A stretch of DNA of 64,000 bases from an archaeon HR01 (lineage in GTDB: Archaea > Thermoproteota > Nitrososphaeria_A > Caldarchaeales > Caldarchaeaceae), in the NCBI GenBank assembly GCA_002898355.1, contig BEHD01000002.1:62001-126000 (forward strand). The letters are read 5' to 3'. A program made the translations under genes and the position numbers. Positions 8,481-17,161 of the stretch are shown here, piece by piece. Every line of letters starts with the position of its first letter. Within the stretch, counting starts at the first letter, position 1. The notes below the pieces were generated by a model that had not been told where the DNA came from, did no database searches, and worked only from the letters and a program-made list of their open reading frames with translations.

Positions 8481-9194
8481 TTGACCGCTGATCGGATATG
8501 TTTTCCCTCAATAGTTCTTGTAAGGCCAGCCGTCAGTAAAAAATTCAAATACTTTAGAGACAAGTTCAAAAAAGAAGAATTGGCTTCCAATCCAAGCTGC
8601 CTGAAGTTTTGGACGATATACGGCCTATACCTATTCAGCTCCATAGTGCTTTTCATCTGGTATGATTCAGCGGTGATATCTTCTCTGGGAGGAATATCTA
8701 GGGATAGTGCGGGAAACATAGTCTTAACACATAACGGGCAGCCAATCTATCCTTTTACATTCCTCGCAGCCATAATAGGTGTCCTAGGCACTGCTTACTA
8801 TGTATGGAGGGCTGTTGGCGGGGTCAAAGGCGTGGTGTTAGGTCTTATAGTTGGTAGGGCTGCGACCCTAGCGTTTTTCGAAATATACTAGTTCACGTTT
8901 ACGGGGCTGGGTGAGGCTTTTTACGGCTGGTCAGCTTGGACTGCTAATTATTTGAACACTACGATTCTATGGTTCCTGCTTAAGGCAAGCTATCTCGGGG
9001 TCCTCATCCCTTGGATGAAGCGCAAAAACTCAAAGATCACATTAATAACATTGCTATGTTCGGTCGTAGCATTTCTCATATGGGCGTCTTCTGGCTTGAA
9101 GCTACCCGAATCCGGTGACCCTATCTCATACGGCCTAAACGCTTCCACAAGGATATTGTTCGCCATGCTTCCAGTCGTAATCGTTAAACGGTAA
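8481..9194 (+). pseudogene. Membrane protein gene interrupted by one in-frame TAG
   Basis: Two frames, 8481-8891 and 8892-9194, are in the same phase and are separated only by a TAG at 8889-8891. Read through, they give one protein of about 237 residues with four or five hydrophobic helices, and the sequence across the stop is smooth (AATLAFFEIY, stop, FTFTGLGEAFYGWSAW). The only start before the first helices is TTG at 8481, so the 5' end may also be damaged. I do not recognise the family. Most likely a recent nonsense mutation. Confidence 0.6.
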
Positions 9195-9541
9195 ACGAGA
9201 TTTCCCCACATTTCTGTAGGATTGTCTACTCACAATTATCCTGTAGCTGCGGCTAGCGTTCTCTTTATGCGACTCTTTTTGTAAACCCGTGATTAGAATA
9301 GAAGGACAACCTTAATTCGGACAAGCATGTCTTGATTGTTTGGTTGTCTTAGTCAAAGCATCGAGGAGGTAGACACAGCCAAACCTTCGCAAACAACCTA
9401 CTACCCAAAACCAAAGCAGAAGAGGGCGTAGTGCTTGGTTGACGATGCCAAAATTGAGACCCAAGGCAATCCACCTATCCTTAAATTACATGGAGTCAAA
9501 ATACCACAGAATCTAAATATTTGTTCGTTAGTCCAATTTTC
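9195..9541. other. Gap with no recognisable feature
   Basis: Between the broken membrane-protein gene and the convergent DUF1028 gene I see no gene, tRNA or strong hairpin. A ribosome-site-like GAGGAGG occurs near 9371 but no open frame follows it. Confidence 0.35.
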
Positions 9542-10453
9542 TTATAGTTGTAGGATTTTTTCCAGGTCGCCCTCTTTTATATTAAATAAACCTGTTCTGA
9601 AGAGAGATTTTAGAACGATCTTCCAATCACTATTCCTTAAGAATACTTTCTTAAAGATTTCTTCAGCTTCTGTCTGTCTATTGTGTAGATACATGGTTAA
9701 GGCTTGCCAGAATTTCAATTCTATCTTATCAGGTGCAAGCTCCGAGGCTTTTCTATATTCTTCCAAGGCTTCATTAATCTTTCCTTCCGCCACAAAACCA
9801 TCCCCTCTATTAGCATGTTCATAAGCTTCGTGAAGTGTAACAAGCCTCCTTAGTTCTTTTAATGGTTCAGGATGATCTTCTACTCGGAGGTCAATAATTT
9901 TATCTTTCCAGATGGAGCCTGTTGTGCTGGTTTTAACAACTAATATACATGCTGACTGTCTTCCTCTTATATCTCCTCCAGCGGCTTCTGCAGCTTCAAG
10001 GGCCGTCAAGAGTCTTCCGTGCAAAGGTTCTCTACTATTCTTGAATGCTTCAGCCATCTCCTCCCAAACCCTACTACTCCGCATTAGATTTGCCTGAACA
10101 CTAAATCCGTCTCCAATGATATGGCCGGCCTCGGGGATACACTTATTACCAGTATGAACTGCTACGATTCCATTCTTATCAAGCATTGCCACTTGTCTGA
10201 CCTCTGGTAACTGGTCAACGCTTAATAATGCTTTAAGAGCTTGCTCAGCCCTCATCCCCCCACGCATTAACGCTAAACCTAGGGGACCATAGCTAGCTTC
10301 GACTATTGACTGGGTTGCAACTACCCCTACTCCCGGCTCAGCCCATGCAACTATCGATCCCACTGAGAACCAGTGAGATTGGACGGCGACACCCATTACC
10401 CCATCTTCCTTATCCATAGCTACTATCGAGTATGTAGATAAAGGTCTAAACAT
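9542..10453 (-). CDS. DUF1028 family protein with C-terminal TPR-like region
   Basis: About 303 residues. The first 215 match the DUF1028 family, thought to be Ntn-hydrolase related: STYSIVAMDKEDGVMGVAVQ, then ATQSIVEASYGPLGLALM and a Gly-rich DGFSVQANLM region. The last 90 residues are helical and TPR-like (EGKINEALEEYRKASELAPD). The ATG at 10453 is chosen because the residues before it are not part of the fold. No operon partners. Members often sit near peptide or purine degradation genes, but no such context is present here, so the substrate is unknown. Confidence 0.85.
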   Translation of the reverse strand: MFRPLSTYSIVAMDKEDGVMGVAVQSHWFSVGSIVAWAEPGVGVVATQSIVEASYGPLGLALMRGGMRAEQALKALLSVDQLPEVRQVAMLDKNGIVAVHTGNKCIPEAGHIIGDGFSVQANLMRSSRVWEEMAEAFKNSREPLHGRLLTALEAAEAAGGDIRGRQSACILVVKTSTTGSIWKDKIIDLRVEDHPEPLKELRRLVTLHEAYEHANRGDGFVAEGKINEALEEYRKASELAPDKIELKFWQALTMYLHNRQTEAEEIFKKVFLRNSDWKIVLKSLFRTGLFNIKEGDLEKILQL

Positions 10454-10488
10454 GGTACTTGTAAAACCCAACAAGTTTAGACGAGGAG

Positions 10489-10623
10489 GTGAACCTTAAA
10501 AACCTTGAGGTTGACGCAGACTTAGTTCTGGATGAGAGATGCGAAGAGCCAGAAGATATCAATAGAATAGTCGACAAGATAATCCTTGCAACCAAGGGCA
10601 ACACGCAACAGAGTAGGAGCTAA
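10489..10623 (+). CDS. Possible small acidic protein or gene remnant
   Basis: A 44-codon frame from GTG at 10489 that reads like real coding sequence: VNLKNLEVDADLVLDERCEE, then PEDINRIVDKIILATKG. GAGGAG directly precedes the GTG, too close for a normal ribosome binding site. It is divergent from DUF1028 and ends just before the mobile-element-like stretch, so it may be the surviving start of an interrupted gene. Confidence 0.22.
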   Translation: MNLKNLEVDADLVLDERCEEPEDINRIVDKIILATKGNTQQSRS

Positions 10624-10830
10624 CTATCCCAAGATATCCCAATTCTGACCTTCAACCCTTCCTTTTCAAGCTCTGTACGACCGGACGATTCAGCATAGGC
10701 GACCTCTTGATACCACCCTTTAGCTCTTAATCCAGTTTCTACTGTTCCGGCAGATAGTAGGGATGCACAAGCCTTACAAACTCCTCTCTCCTAAAGGAGT
10801 TTCCACCCACGGGAACAGGACTTGTTATGA
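10624..10830 (-). mobile_element. Possible IS200/IS605 (tnpB) 3'-end relic
   Basis: A perfect 8-base inverted repeat, AAACTCCT (10778-10785) and AGGAGTTT (10795-10802), precedes on the minus strand an open stretch of about 54 codons beginning KACASLLSAGTVETGLRAKG and ending at a TAG at 10624. A hairpin and a conserved tail at a tnpB 3' end would fit an IS200/IS605 right end, which also encodes the guide RNA. No TnpB catalytic core is left, so this is a weak assignment. Confidence 0.25.
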
Positions 10831-10957
10831 AAACTGAAAAGCGAAGCAACCGCTCAAGTATAAATACATGTATTGCTACGGGAGGTTGAAAAAGTTCACA
10901 GGCTTTAGGCTGGAGAGGGCAAATATATCGCCATTAATATCCTAGTGTACGGTTGGC

Positions 10958-11674
10958 TTGCGGGTAATCCCAGTAATGGAGGTTAGGGTGAATAACGTTG
11001 TTCTAGGTCACGCCGTCGCCGATGACTTCTTCAACAAGTATGGAAACTGCGACGGGGATAACGTCGTCGGTTTGGTGGCTGAAGCTCATCTCGTGAAGAG
11101 GCTGAGAAGCATGGGCTACGAAGTAATGCTGGTGTTAAGCCACAATCTTGAGATAAGGAGCATTAAGAGGCAGGGGTTCTCCTACGATTGTGTTGGCGAA
11201 TATGGTAAAGTCTTGGAGAAGATGCCTGCTGAGTTAAAGGCAGTTGTAGAGGAGATGTGCGAGAAAGGGGTTGATATCGAGATAGAGGATGACGGCGACG
11301 TGCCTATATACCTAGAGGGGAGAATGCTGTTTAAAACCAGCTTCAAAAGGACACTTCTAAAGCTTATCGCTGATTATGGGGACAAATATCTCTCACGTCT
11401 AATAATCTTTAATTCGGAATTAGAGCCTCTCCTCGCGGCCCTCAGCTACGAATCGGTCCTCATGCTGGAGTATGGATGTGGGGTCCCCATTCGGGGCCTA
11501 CCCTCTAGCAGTGTTGAAACTCTTCTTGACGGTATAGAAAAGATACTTGCGTCGAAAGGCCTTAGGCTTGAAAGAGACTTCTTTGACGGTCTGAAAATCT
11601 CTAACGAGAGCGAGCTAATCAAAGACATACATGGGTTGTGGAGGGCTCAGGAGGGCAAAGACCGCCTAGACTGA
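10958..11674 (+). CDS. Hypothetical protein
   Basis: A 238-residue soluble protein, or 232 from the ATG at 10976, with alternating strands and helices and no recognised motif. It has an acidic middle (EIEDDGDVPIYLEG). TATA-like AAATATATC lies near 10920-10929, so transcription would start close to the TTG/ATG pair. It converges with the HOD-like gene with 16 bases between them. The codon and amino-acid pattern look genuinely coding. No function is proposed. Confidence 0.6.
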   Translation: MRVIPVMEVRVNNVVLGHAVADDFFNKYGNCDGDNVVGLVAEAHLVKRLRSMGYEVMLVLSHNLEIRSIKRQGFSYDCVGEYGKVLEKMPAELKAVVEEMCEKGVDIEIEDDGDVPIYLEGRMLFKTSFKRTLLKLIADYGDKYLSRLIIFNSELEPLLAALSYESVLMLEYGCGVPIRGLPSSSVETLLDGIEKILASKGLRLERDFFDGLKISNESELIKDIHGLWRAQEGKDRLD

Positions 11675-11690
11675 ACAGCGCCAACGCATG

Positions 11691-12488
11691 CTAACTTATG
11701 AAATCATTGATGAAAGCCGAAACGGTCTTAGGTTCCTCTAAAGCAGGAAAATGTGTGTTGGCGTCTAGTCTATAAACACTGAACCACTGGTGGTTTTTGG
11801 CGAATTCATTCTGAGCTCTCAGATAAGCCTCGTCCTTTGGCAAGGAGAATAGATGTAGAACATGGGGAGGAGGCTCAAGCTCACTTAACGCTTTCAAAGG
11901 ACTTCCGAAACGTTCATAGCTTGCGCTTATTTCACGCCCCGCACGCGCCCACATCTCAAAGCCGTAAGACCCCATTTCACCTCGCACATGCTGAACAATT
12001 CTATCGTCAACAACTCCTGAGAGCCACATCGAGAAAAGACTCTCTCGTACCCGCTCCCAATGCTCGCGGGACTGCAGTCCTCTTAAGGCTTCGAGGAAAG
12101 GTTGTGGCGGCTCAAGAACCAGCCAATCAAGCAGCACAAGTTTCTGAATTTTTTCAAGAAGTTGACGCCTCAGCTCTATGGCAACCCACCCTGCGTGAGC
12201 GGTCGATACCGTGACTATTCTCCGTGCTCCACTCCCCTCGATAACGGACATCGCCGCCGCCACAAGTTCCTTCTCACCAAAATCCACCGCCGGCGTGTCT
12301 GACTCTCCATGCCCAGGCCAGTCGATGACGAGGCAGCGCGAACGTGATGAGCAGAACGGCACTAGGTCACGATACTGTGTGCGGTTATCACACCAGCCGG
12401 GCATGAATAGAAGCTCCGGTTCTCCGCGTCCGTGGTCTTCGTAAGCTATCTTCAAACCACTGGATAATGCATATAGAAGCCTGCCCAT
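11691..12488 (-). CDS. Alpha/beta-hydrolase-fold protein of the cofactor-free 2,4-dioxygenase (HOD/QDO) type
   Basis: A 265-residue protein that follows the 1H-3-hydroxy-4-oxoquinaldine 2,4-dioxygenase family along its length: FMPGWC, DWPGHGESDTP, VSTAHAGWVAIEL, LVLLDWLVLEPPQPF, a GSPL segment, HLFSLP and NTHFPALEEP. Those enzymes cleave a ring with O2 and no metal or flavin, using a His/Asp dyad. Here the dyad is kept (D121, H246), but the nucleophile-position Ser is Ala97 and the upstream His after GWC is replaced (GWCDN). A plain esterase role is therefore unlikely. Divergent from a VapBC pair; no pathway partners nearby. Confidence 0.72.
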   Translation of the reverse strand: MGRLLYALSSGLKIAYEDHGRGEPELLFMPGWCDNRTQYRDLVPFCSSRSRCLVIDWPGHGESDTPAVDFGEKELVAAAMSVIEGSGARRIVTVSTAHAGWVAIELRRQLLEKIQKLVLLDWLVLEPPQPFLEALRGLQSREHWERVRESLFSMWLSGVVDDRIVQHVRGEMGSYGFEMWARAGREISASYERFGSPLKALSELEPPPHVLHLFSLPKDEAYLRAQNEFAKNHQWFSVYRLDANTHFPALEEPKTVSAFINDFIS

Positions 12489-12604
12489 TCTGACTTGAAG
12501 CGGATAGCCCCAATAAATGGCTTGCGTATCTACAGCGTGGGTATTGTCAACATTTGTTTGTGTTGTTTGTTATGCCTATGGATTGGATGTCTTGGTGGTT
12601 TGTA

Positions 12605-12614
12605 ATATTTATTA
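12605..12614 (+). promoter_or_regulatory. TATA box of vapBC operon
   Basis: ATATTTATTA lies about 28 bases before the GTG at 12638. This supports a leaderless start there rather than at the ATGs near 12554-12590, which would give a non-family N-terminus. Confidence 0.5.
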
Positions 12615-12637
12615 GACAGAAGCGTATTACAAGAAAC

Positions 12638-12913
12638 GTGAGCGTTATAAGCTTCCGAGTTGATAAGAGGCTTAAAGCTAGGATAGACAGGCTTCGCCAC
12701 ATAAACTGGAGCGAGCTCCTTAGGAGATATGTTGAAACTATTGTGGAGCAGGAGGAGCGAAGAATGAGGTCCACTAAAGATCCTACAGCCATTAGGCGTG
12801 CGATCGAGGAGATGGATAGGCTGGCTAAGTTATCTGAGGGGTCTGACTGGATAGCTGAGGAGGAGGTGGTCAGATGGAGGAGGAGAAGATTCTCGTACTT
12901 GATGCAAGTGTAG
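12638..12913 (+). CDS. vapB: VapB antitoxin (ribbon-helix-helix)
   Basis: About 91 residues from the GTG at 12638. The start VSVISFRVDKRLKARIDRL and INWSELLRRYVETIV form a ribbon-helix-helix DNA-binding domain; the rest is a charged, helical toxin-binding tail. The stop lies 40 bases inside the toxin gene, so translation is probably coupled. Confidence 0.78.
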   Translation: MSVISFRVDKRLKARIDRLRHINWSELLRRYVETIVEQEERRMRSTKDPTAIRRAIEEMDRLAKLSEGSDWIAEEEVVRWRRRRFSYLMQV

Positions 12914-13296
12914 CGGTGAAATGGTTCAACGTCGAGTCACTACGGAAGGAGGCATTAACAATAAGGAGCAAATATGCCAACGGTGAGATAGATTTGATAG
13001 CGCCGGATCTTCTACACTACGAGGTGGCTAATGCTTTAAGGTATAATCCAAGATTTGGGATTGAGGATGTTAAGACAGCTCTCAAAGCTCTACAAGACAT
13101 GAGCATAACCACCTATGAGTTTAAAGGAGAATTGCTGGAAAGAGCGGTGGAACTGGCATATAAGTTCGGCATACCGCTATATGATGCAGTTTATGTTTCC
13201 CTAGCTTTGTTACAGAATGCAACCCTCTATACAGCCGACAAAGAGGTTGTAGCAAAAGTCCCATTAACAAATGTAAAACATCTCTCCGAAGTCTAG
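12874..13296 (+). CDS. vapC: PIN-domain ribonuclease toxin, VapC-like
   Basis: A 140-residue PIN nuclease with all four acidic positions: VLDASVAVKWF, LHYEVANALR, LYDAVYVSLA and YTADKEV. It starts inside the antitoxin gene (40-base overlap). Unlike the VapC at 3729, its third motif keeps Asp, so it should be catalytically competent. Confidence 0.85.
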   Translation: MEEEKILVLDASVAVKWFNVESLRKEALTIRSKYANGEIDLIAPDLLHYEVANALRYNPRFGIEDVKTALKALQDMSITTYEFKGELLERAVELAYKFGIPLYDAVYVSLALLQNATLYTADKEVVAKVPLTNVKHLSEV

Positions 13297-13893
13297 AAAC
13301 GGATATTGTAAATGTTTTCACCAAAAATCTGTCTACAGATTCTTTACTCAAAATTAAGCTACCTCAATATGCTATTCTGTCGTATAGGATATGAACGATT
13401 CCATCCTAATAAGCACCAGTAAACAGTTTTGGAACAAGCTTTGTAACGGCTAACCTTCTGAATCGCCGCCTCCAACTCGCCTTAGTCATCGGCGGTCTTG
13501 AATCCGCCCCATGTCGAGTGTTCTGCAACATGCTGAAAATCCAATGTAATCTCCGCAGTTTTCACTTGTTTTCAGCCTAAGCGGAAATTTGCCGCATTTT
13601 GCAAAAACATAAGCACCGGTATCGTTTTCACCCCTCCAGAATTTTAGAAAGCCCCTGGGCGACTTGTAGCGATATTGACCCGAGGCAGTAAACGGTGATT
13701 ATAACCTATATTGAGGCAGCTGGGTTCGCCGGACCAAAGGCGGTTCATGAAAATAAAATATGGGGAGCCAAGCTCCGAGATGCATCGGTCTATCTCGCTA
13801 ACGCTGTGGCGTCACCGCCTGTATCGCGAGTGTTGTAACGCTCTTTTTCGGCTATTTCAGGAAACAAGGCCATTGGTGGGTTGGTTGTTAAAG
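13297..13893. other. Gap of about 600 bases with no recognisable gene
   Basis: No open frame with coding character, tRNA or repeat was found between the vapC stop and the cupin promoter. Frames around 13,711-14,103 on the plus strand and 13,790-14,008 on the minus strand are random-looking and partly overlap the cupin gene in other phases. Confidence 0.4.
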
Positions 13894-13902
13894 TTTTTAA
13901 AC
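13894..13902 (+). promoter_or_regulatory. TATA box of cupin gene
   Basis: TTTTTAAAC ends about 20 bases before the ATG at 13923, matching a leaderless start at that codon rather than at 13881. Confidence 0.45.
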
Positions 13903-13922
13903 ACTTTGCGGAGTGTTCTGGC

Positions 13923-14306
13923 ATGCGTATATCAAGGCTGGATGAGGTTGGGTTTGAGGATTTTGTGGAAAGGGGGTCTAGGAGCGCTTCTAGGAAGACT
14001 CTTGTCATGGAGAAGTTTTTCAGGCTACGCTACTATTCCCTCGAGCCCGGTGGCCAGACACCTTTCGACATACATGACTACGAGCATGTGGTTGTGGTGG
14101 TGAAGGGGAGGGGCTCTATAATCTCTAGGGAGGACGAAGCACCACGCATATATCATGTCGCGGAAGGTGATGTGATCCACATAGGCCCGAGGGACCCGCA
14201 CCAATTCGTTAACACAGGCAACACACCTTTCGAGTTCCTCTGCTTCAGCACATCATCCGAGCTGTATGTGGGTAAGGTGCAAGAGGCCCTTGGAGGGAAG
14301 ACGTGA
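13923..14306 (+). CDS. Single-domain cupin protein
   Basis: About 127 residues with a conserved cupin barrel. Motif 1 is HDYEHVVVVVKGRG (two His and a Glu for a metal) and motif 2 is GPRDPHQFVNTG (the second His). The metal site therefore seems complete. Such small cupins may be isomerases, dioxygenases or sugar-binding proteins. The downstream gene overlaps its 3' end, which suggests a functional pair, but the partner is unknown too. Confidence 0.8.
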   Translation: MRISRLDEVGFEDFVERGSRSASRKTLVMEKFFRLRYYSLEPGGQTPFDIHDYEHVVVVVKGRGSIISREDEAPRIYHVAEGDVIHIGPRDPHQFVNTGNTPFEFLCFSTSSELYVGKVQEALGGKT

Positions 14307-14991
14307 AGCCTCCGTTAAGGAGCTCACGGATAGGAACTTCGCCGAGGCATCTCTACAATCCAACCTCATGGTCATCGAATCTTACGAGGTAAGGGCCAGG
14401 GCAGCGCTGCTTGGAAGAGTTGAACTACCCACCTCGCTCCAAGAGAATCTTTCCCAGTCATTAGTAGAAGACGCACATCACCTACATGCCATGGCCACAG
14501 CATCGTCAGGCTGGGTCAGCCAAGACCTAACCCATTCCTTGGAATCATCCCTCCGCGACAGAAACGCGGTCCTCGTGGAGCTGGGCCACATACTTCTAGT
14601 CGAGCCAGCGGTAAAAGCATTGGCGGAGCTTTTGGCCCCAGCCCGCTTAAAGGTTGAAAACATTCTCTCTAAGATGGCTGTAGAAGAGGAGAAACATTAC
14701 CGAGTCTACTCAGAGTTATCAACCTTGGTAGCAGACTTGGACAAAGCTTTCGCCGAGTATGTGGCGGCCAGCGGGCTACTGCTATACGTAACCGTCTTCC
14801 CCTCGGACGAGGGTAGGACAATGCTCCTAACATTGTTGGGACGCCCGGCGGACGAGCATAGCTTTCTCAGAACATTCTACTCCACTGTGGATAAGCTTCG
14901 TATGGAAGCAGTCTCAAACCTCTTCGGCCCAGACTCAGCGAGCTTCGGAGAAGTTAAGGGATATGGCTTGGCCCGGTCGGGTCTATGCTGA
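14266..14991 (+). CDS. Hypothetical all-helical protein
   Basis: About 230 residues, strongly helical, with Glu/His-rich pieces (LVEDAHHLHAMA, MAVEEEKHYRVYSEL) that recall a ferritin-like diiron bundle, though a full E-x-x-H pair is not clear. The start is uncertain: the ATG at 14266 overlaps the cupin by 41 bases, while the TTG at 14290 overlaps by 17 and has GGTG about 11 bases upstream. Probably translated together with the cupin. Confidence 0.55.
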   Translation: MWVRCKRPLEGRREASVKELTDRNFAEASLQSNLMVIESYEVRARAALLGRVELPTSLQENLSQSLVEDAHHLHAMATASSGWVSQDLTHSLESSLRDRNAVLVELGHILLVEPAVKALAELLAPARLKVENILSKMAVEEEKHYRVYSELSTLVADLDKAFAEYVAASGLLLYVTVFPSDEGRTMLLTLLGRPADEHSFLRTFYSTVDKLRMEAVSNLFGPDSASFGEVKGYGLARSGLC

Positions 14992-15016
14992 TACACGGCC
15001 AAATCGTTGCAGAAGC

Positions 15017-16174
15017 TTAGGCGTATTTCGCCCTTAGCTTCTCCGCCGCTTTAACCATTACCTCCAGCTTCTGAAACGCTGTGGACGATGTGTTGACGGG
15101 TGATTCTGCGAATGTGCCGAAGCCGCAGTCTGGGTTGAGGTATATTTTTTCTGGGTCGAAATAGCGTATGGCCTCCTCAACCTTCGAGACTATTTGCTCC
15201 GAGTTCTCAACCTCTGAAGTTCTCGGATTCACAACACCCAACCCCAGCTCTTTAAAGCTGGACACATCGGCGAAGACCGATAGCTCGCCCGCACGCTGGG
15301 TGGCAAACTCTAGGACCAGCTGATCAACTTTCATCTCCTGAAAGTAGGGGATTAAGGGGCCGTAGTCACCCTTCAACAGCGACTCCTCCTTCCTGCTCCA
15401 GTTCCCTCTGCACACGTGGACGCCGAGCTTCACGCCGGAGAGCCCTTTAACAGTCCTGTTGATAAGCTCCGTGGCGAACTCCAGCTCCTCCTTCGGGTCG
15501 ACTTTCGAGAATATCGCGGCGCACATGAATGTCTGTTTAGAGGCCTGGCCGTAAACTATCTCGGTGAGGGTGGGCTCGTCAAGCTGTATGAATGATGCTC
15601 CACCATCACGTAGCTGGGTTATCTCTTCTCTGAGCAGCCTCACATACTCTGTGGCCAGCTCCTCCCTATCCCAGTAGGCGTATCGCGAGACCGGGTCTAT
15701 CCAGCTGGCTCGTGTGAGCATGTAGGGGCCAGGCAAAGGTATCTTTATCTGCTTGCGTGTATGTCTCCGGAGAAACTGCATCTCATCCAACGCTATGGAT
15801 CTCTTTTTCTTGATGGGCCCAACTGCTACCGGGCTTTTGATGGCGAAGGCTGGGACATCTAAGGCCCTTAGCATCTGCTCATATCTTGACTTATCCTCCA
15901 CATAGTCCATAACCTCAGCCACGGTCATCAGCTTTAGCCCATCAAGCTTATCGGCTACGAAGGAGTAGAAGTTATCACGCCGTTGCTCCCCATCAGTTAT
16001 TATGTCTATGCCTGCGTCTTCTTGATATTTCACCGCCAGCAGGACCGCCTCATCGGCTACTGAGCTGAACTCATCATACGATATCTCGCCCCTGTTTTTC
16101 CGCTTAAGCTCTGCGAGCAGCCATGAGGGTCTGGGCCAGCTGCCCACGACTGTCGTTGGAAAGAGGTCCGCCAT
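15017..16174 (-). CDS. Core methionine synthase (MetE C-terminal domain type)
   Basis: About 385 residues, equal to the catalytic C-terminal half of cobalamin-independent methionine synthase without the N-terminal folate-handling half. The start is FPTTVVGSWPRP. The zinc site is visible as HVCRGNW (His and first Cys), LEFA (Glu) and LNPDCGFGT (second Cys), so it should methylate homocysteine. Short archaeal and bacterial forms use methyl donors other than methyl-folate polyglutamate, for example corrinoid proteins. The ATG at 16174 is preferred over a TTG at 16186; it lies four bases after the OsmC gene stop, so the two are cotranscribed. Confidence 0.85.
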   Translation of the reverse strand: MADLFPTTVVGSWPRPSWLLAELKRKNRGEISYDEFSSVADEAVLLAVKYQEDAGIDIITDGEQRRDNFYSFVADKLDGLKLMTVAEVMDYVEDKSRYEQMLRALDVPAFAIKSPVAVGPIKKKRSIALDEMQFLRRHTRKQIKIPLPGPYMLTRASWIDPVSRYAYWDREELATEYVRLLREEITQLRDGGASFIQLDEPTLTEIVYGQASKQTFMCAAIFSKVDPKEELEFATELINRTVKGLSGVKLGVHVCRGNWSRKEESLLKGDYGPLIPYFQEMKVDQLVLEFATQRAGELSVFADVSSFKELGLGVVNPRTSEVENSEQIVSKVEEAIRYFDPEKIYLNPDCGFGTFAESPVNTSSTAFQKLEVMVKAAEKLRAKYA

Positions 16175-16178
16175 GTGC

Positions 16179-16709
16179 TCAGTCAACCACAGACACTTCC
16201 GGAACTATTTTGACGTTTCGTGAAAGTGTGTTCCCGACGGGCGAGGTCTCCAAGGTTTTGCTCCAGATGTCTTGGATGGTCTTTGGATCTGCGGGGGAGC
16301 GGACGTAGAGCTTGGCCTTTATCTCACGGTATCCAGGATGTCCTTGATCGCTCAAACCTAGGAATGTGAGGATGTTGTCTATCCTACCCTCAAGACTCAC
16401 CTCCAAGTCGTCTATCTTGACGTTGTTCTTTGTTGCGTTGAGGATGAAGCCTACAGTAAGGCATCCGCCCAGAGCAGACAGAACATACTCAACCGCGTTC
16501 GGCGCAGTATCAACGCCGGCTAGGTCCGAAGGCTCGTCTATGATGAAGGTGTGGTCCCTCACATAGGCCCTTCCCCGGAACCCTCCCAGCCACCTTACAC
16601 GCGCCCTCCAGACATTCAGCTCCTCCGCCTTCTCCGGCTGAGAAGCTACCTCCTTCACTATCTCCTTCAGCCTCTCGAGATTCAAACCGTTAAGCGTAGC
16701 CTCAGCCAT
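16179..16709 (-). CDS. OsmC/Ohr-family protein
   Basis: A 176-residue OsmC-like protein. The first redox cysteine is in LSALGGCLTVGF. The second, normally in a (C/S)PV helix, is absent: the sequence reads TSPVGNTLSRNV. It is therefore more like the thiol-independent or single-Cys branch than an organic hydroperoxide reductase. GGTGAGG lies five bases before the ATG and a TATATT element lies further upstream (near 16755). Upstream partner of the core methionine synthase. Confidence 0.83.
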   Translation of the reverse strand: MAEATLNGLNLERLKEIVKEVASQPEKAEELNVWRARVRWLGGFRGRAYVRDHTFIIDEPSDLAGVDTAPNAVEYVLSALGGCLTVGFILNATKNNVKIDDLEVSLEGRIDNILTFLGLSDQGHPGYREIKAKLYVRSPADPKTIQDIWSKTLETSPVGNTLSRNVKIVPEVSVVD

Positions 16710-17161
16710 TTTACCTCACCCAAGTAAACGATATACGTGAATATATGTGCAATATAAGGTTTTACTAATACCAGTATAATGGTAATCAAATCACATGCCT
16801 CCTGCAGTGTTTCCAATGTTCGGCAACTGCGCCAAAGATATGGAATCGCTGCAACTCTTGAATTAACCCTCGCGTGGACATGGTTAGCATGCATTGTCGC
16901 ACCACTCTTTAGAAAAAGGTTTTGTTCATCTATAATCCGACGACCCGTGTTGTACATGATGCTGCAGCAAGATAGGAGCAAATTTACGGAAAAGATGTTT
17001 TAGGGCGAGGCGGCGCAAAGGCTGGAAAACCCTTTTCAGAAATTGATGCCTCGGTGCTGTGGGGAGTGAGATGCTGAGACAGGGGAAAGGACTATAGGCT
17101 TAGACGGCCACCTCCTCTGCAGAAAGACGATTTATACCATGGCAGCGTAGTCATATTTCTT

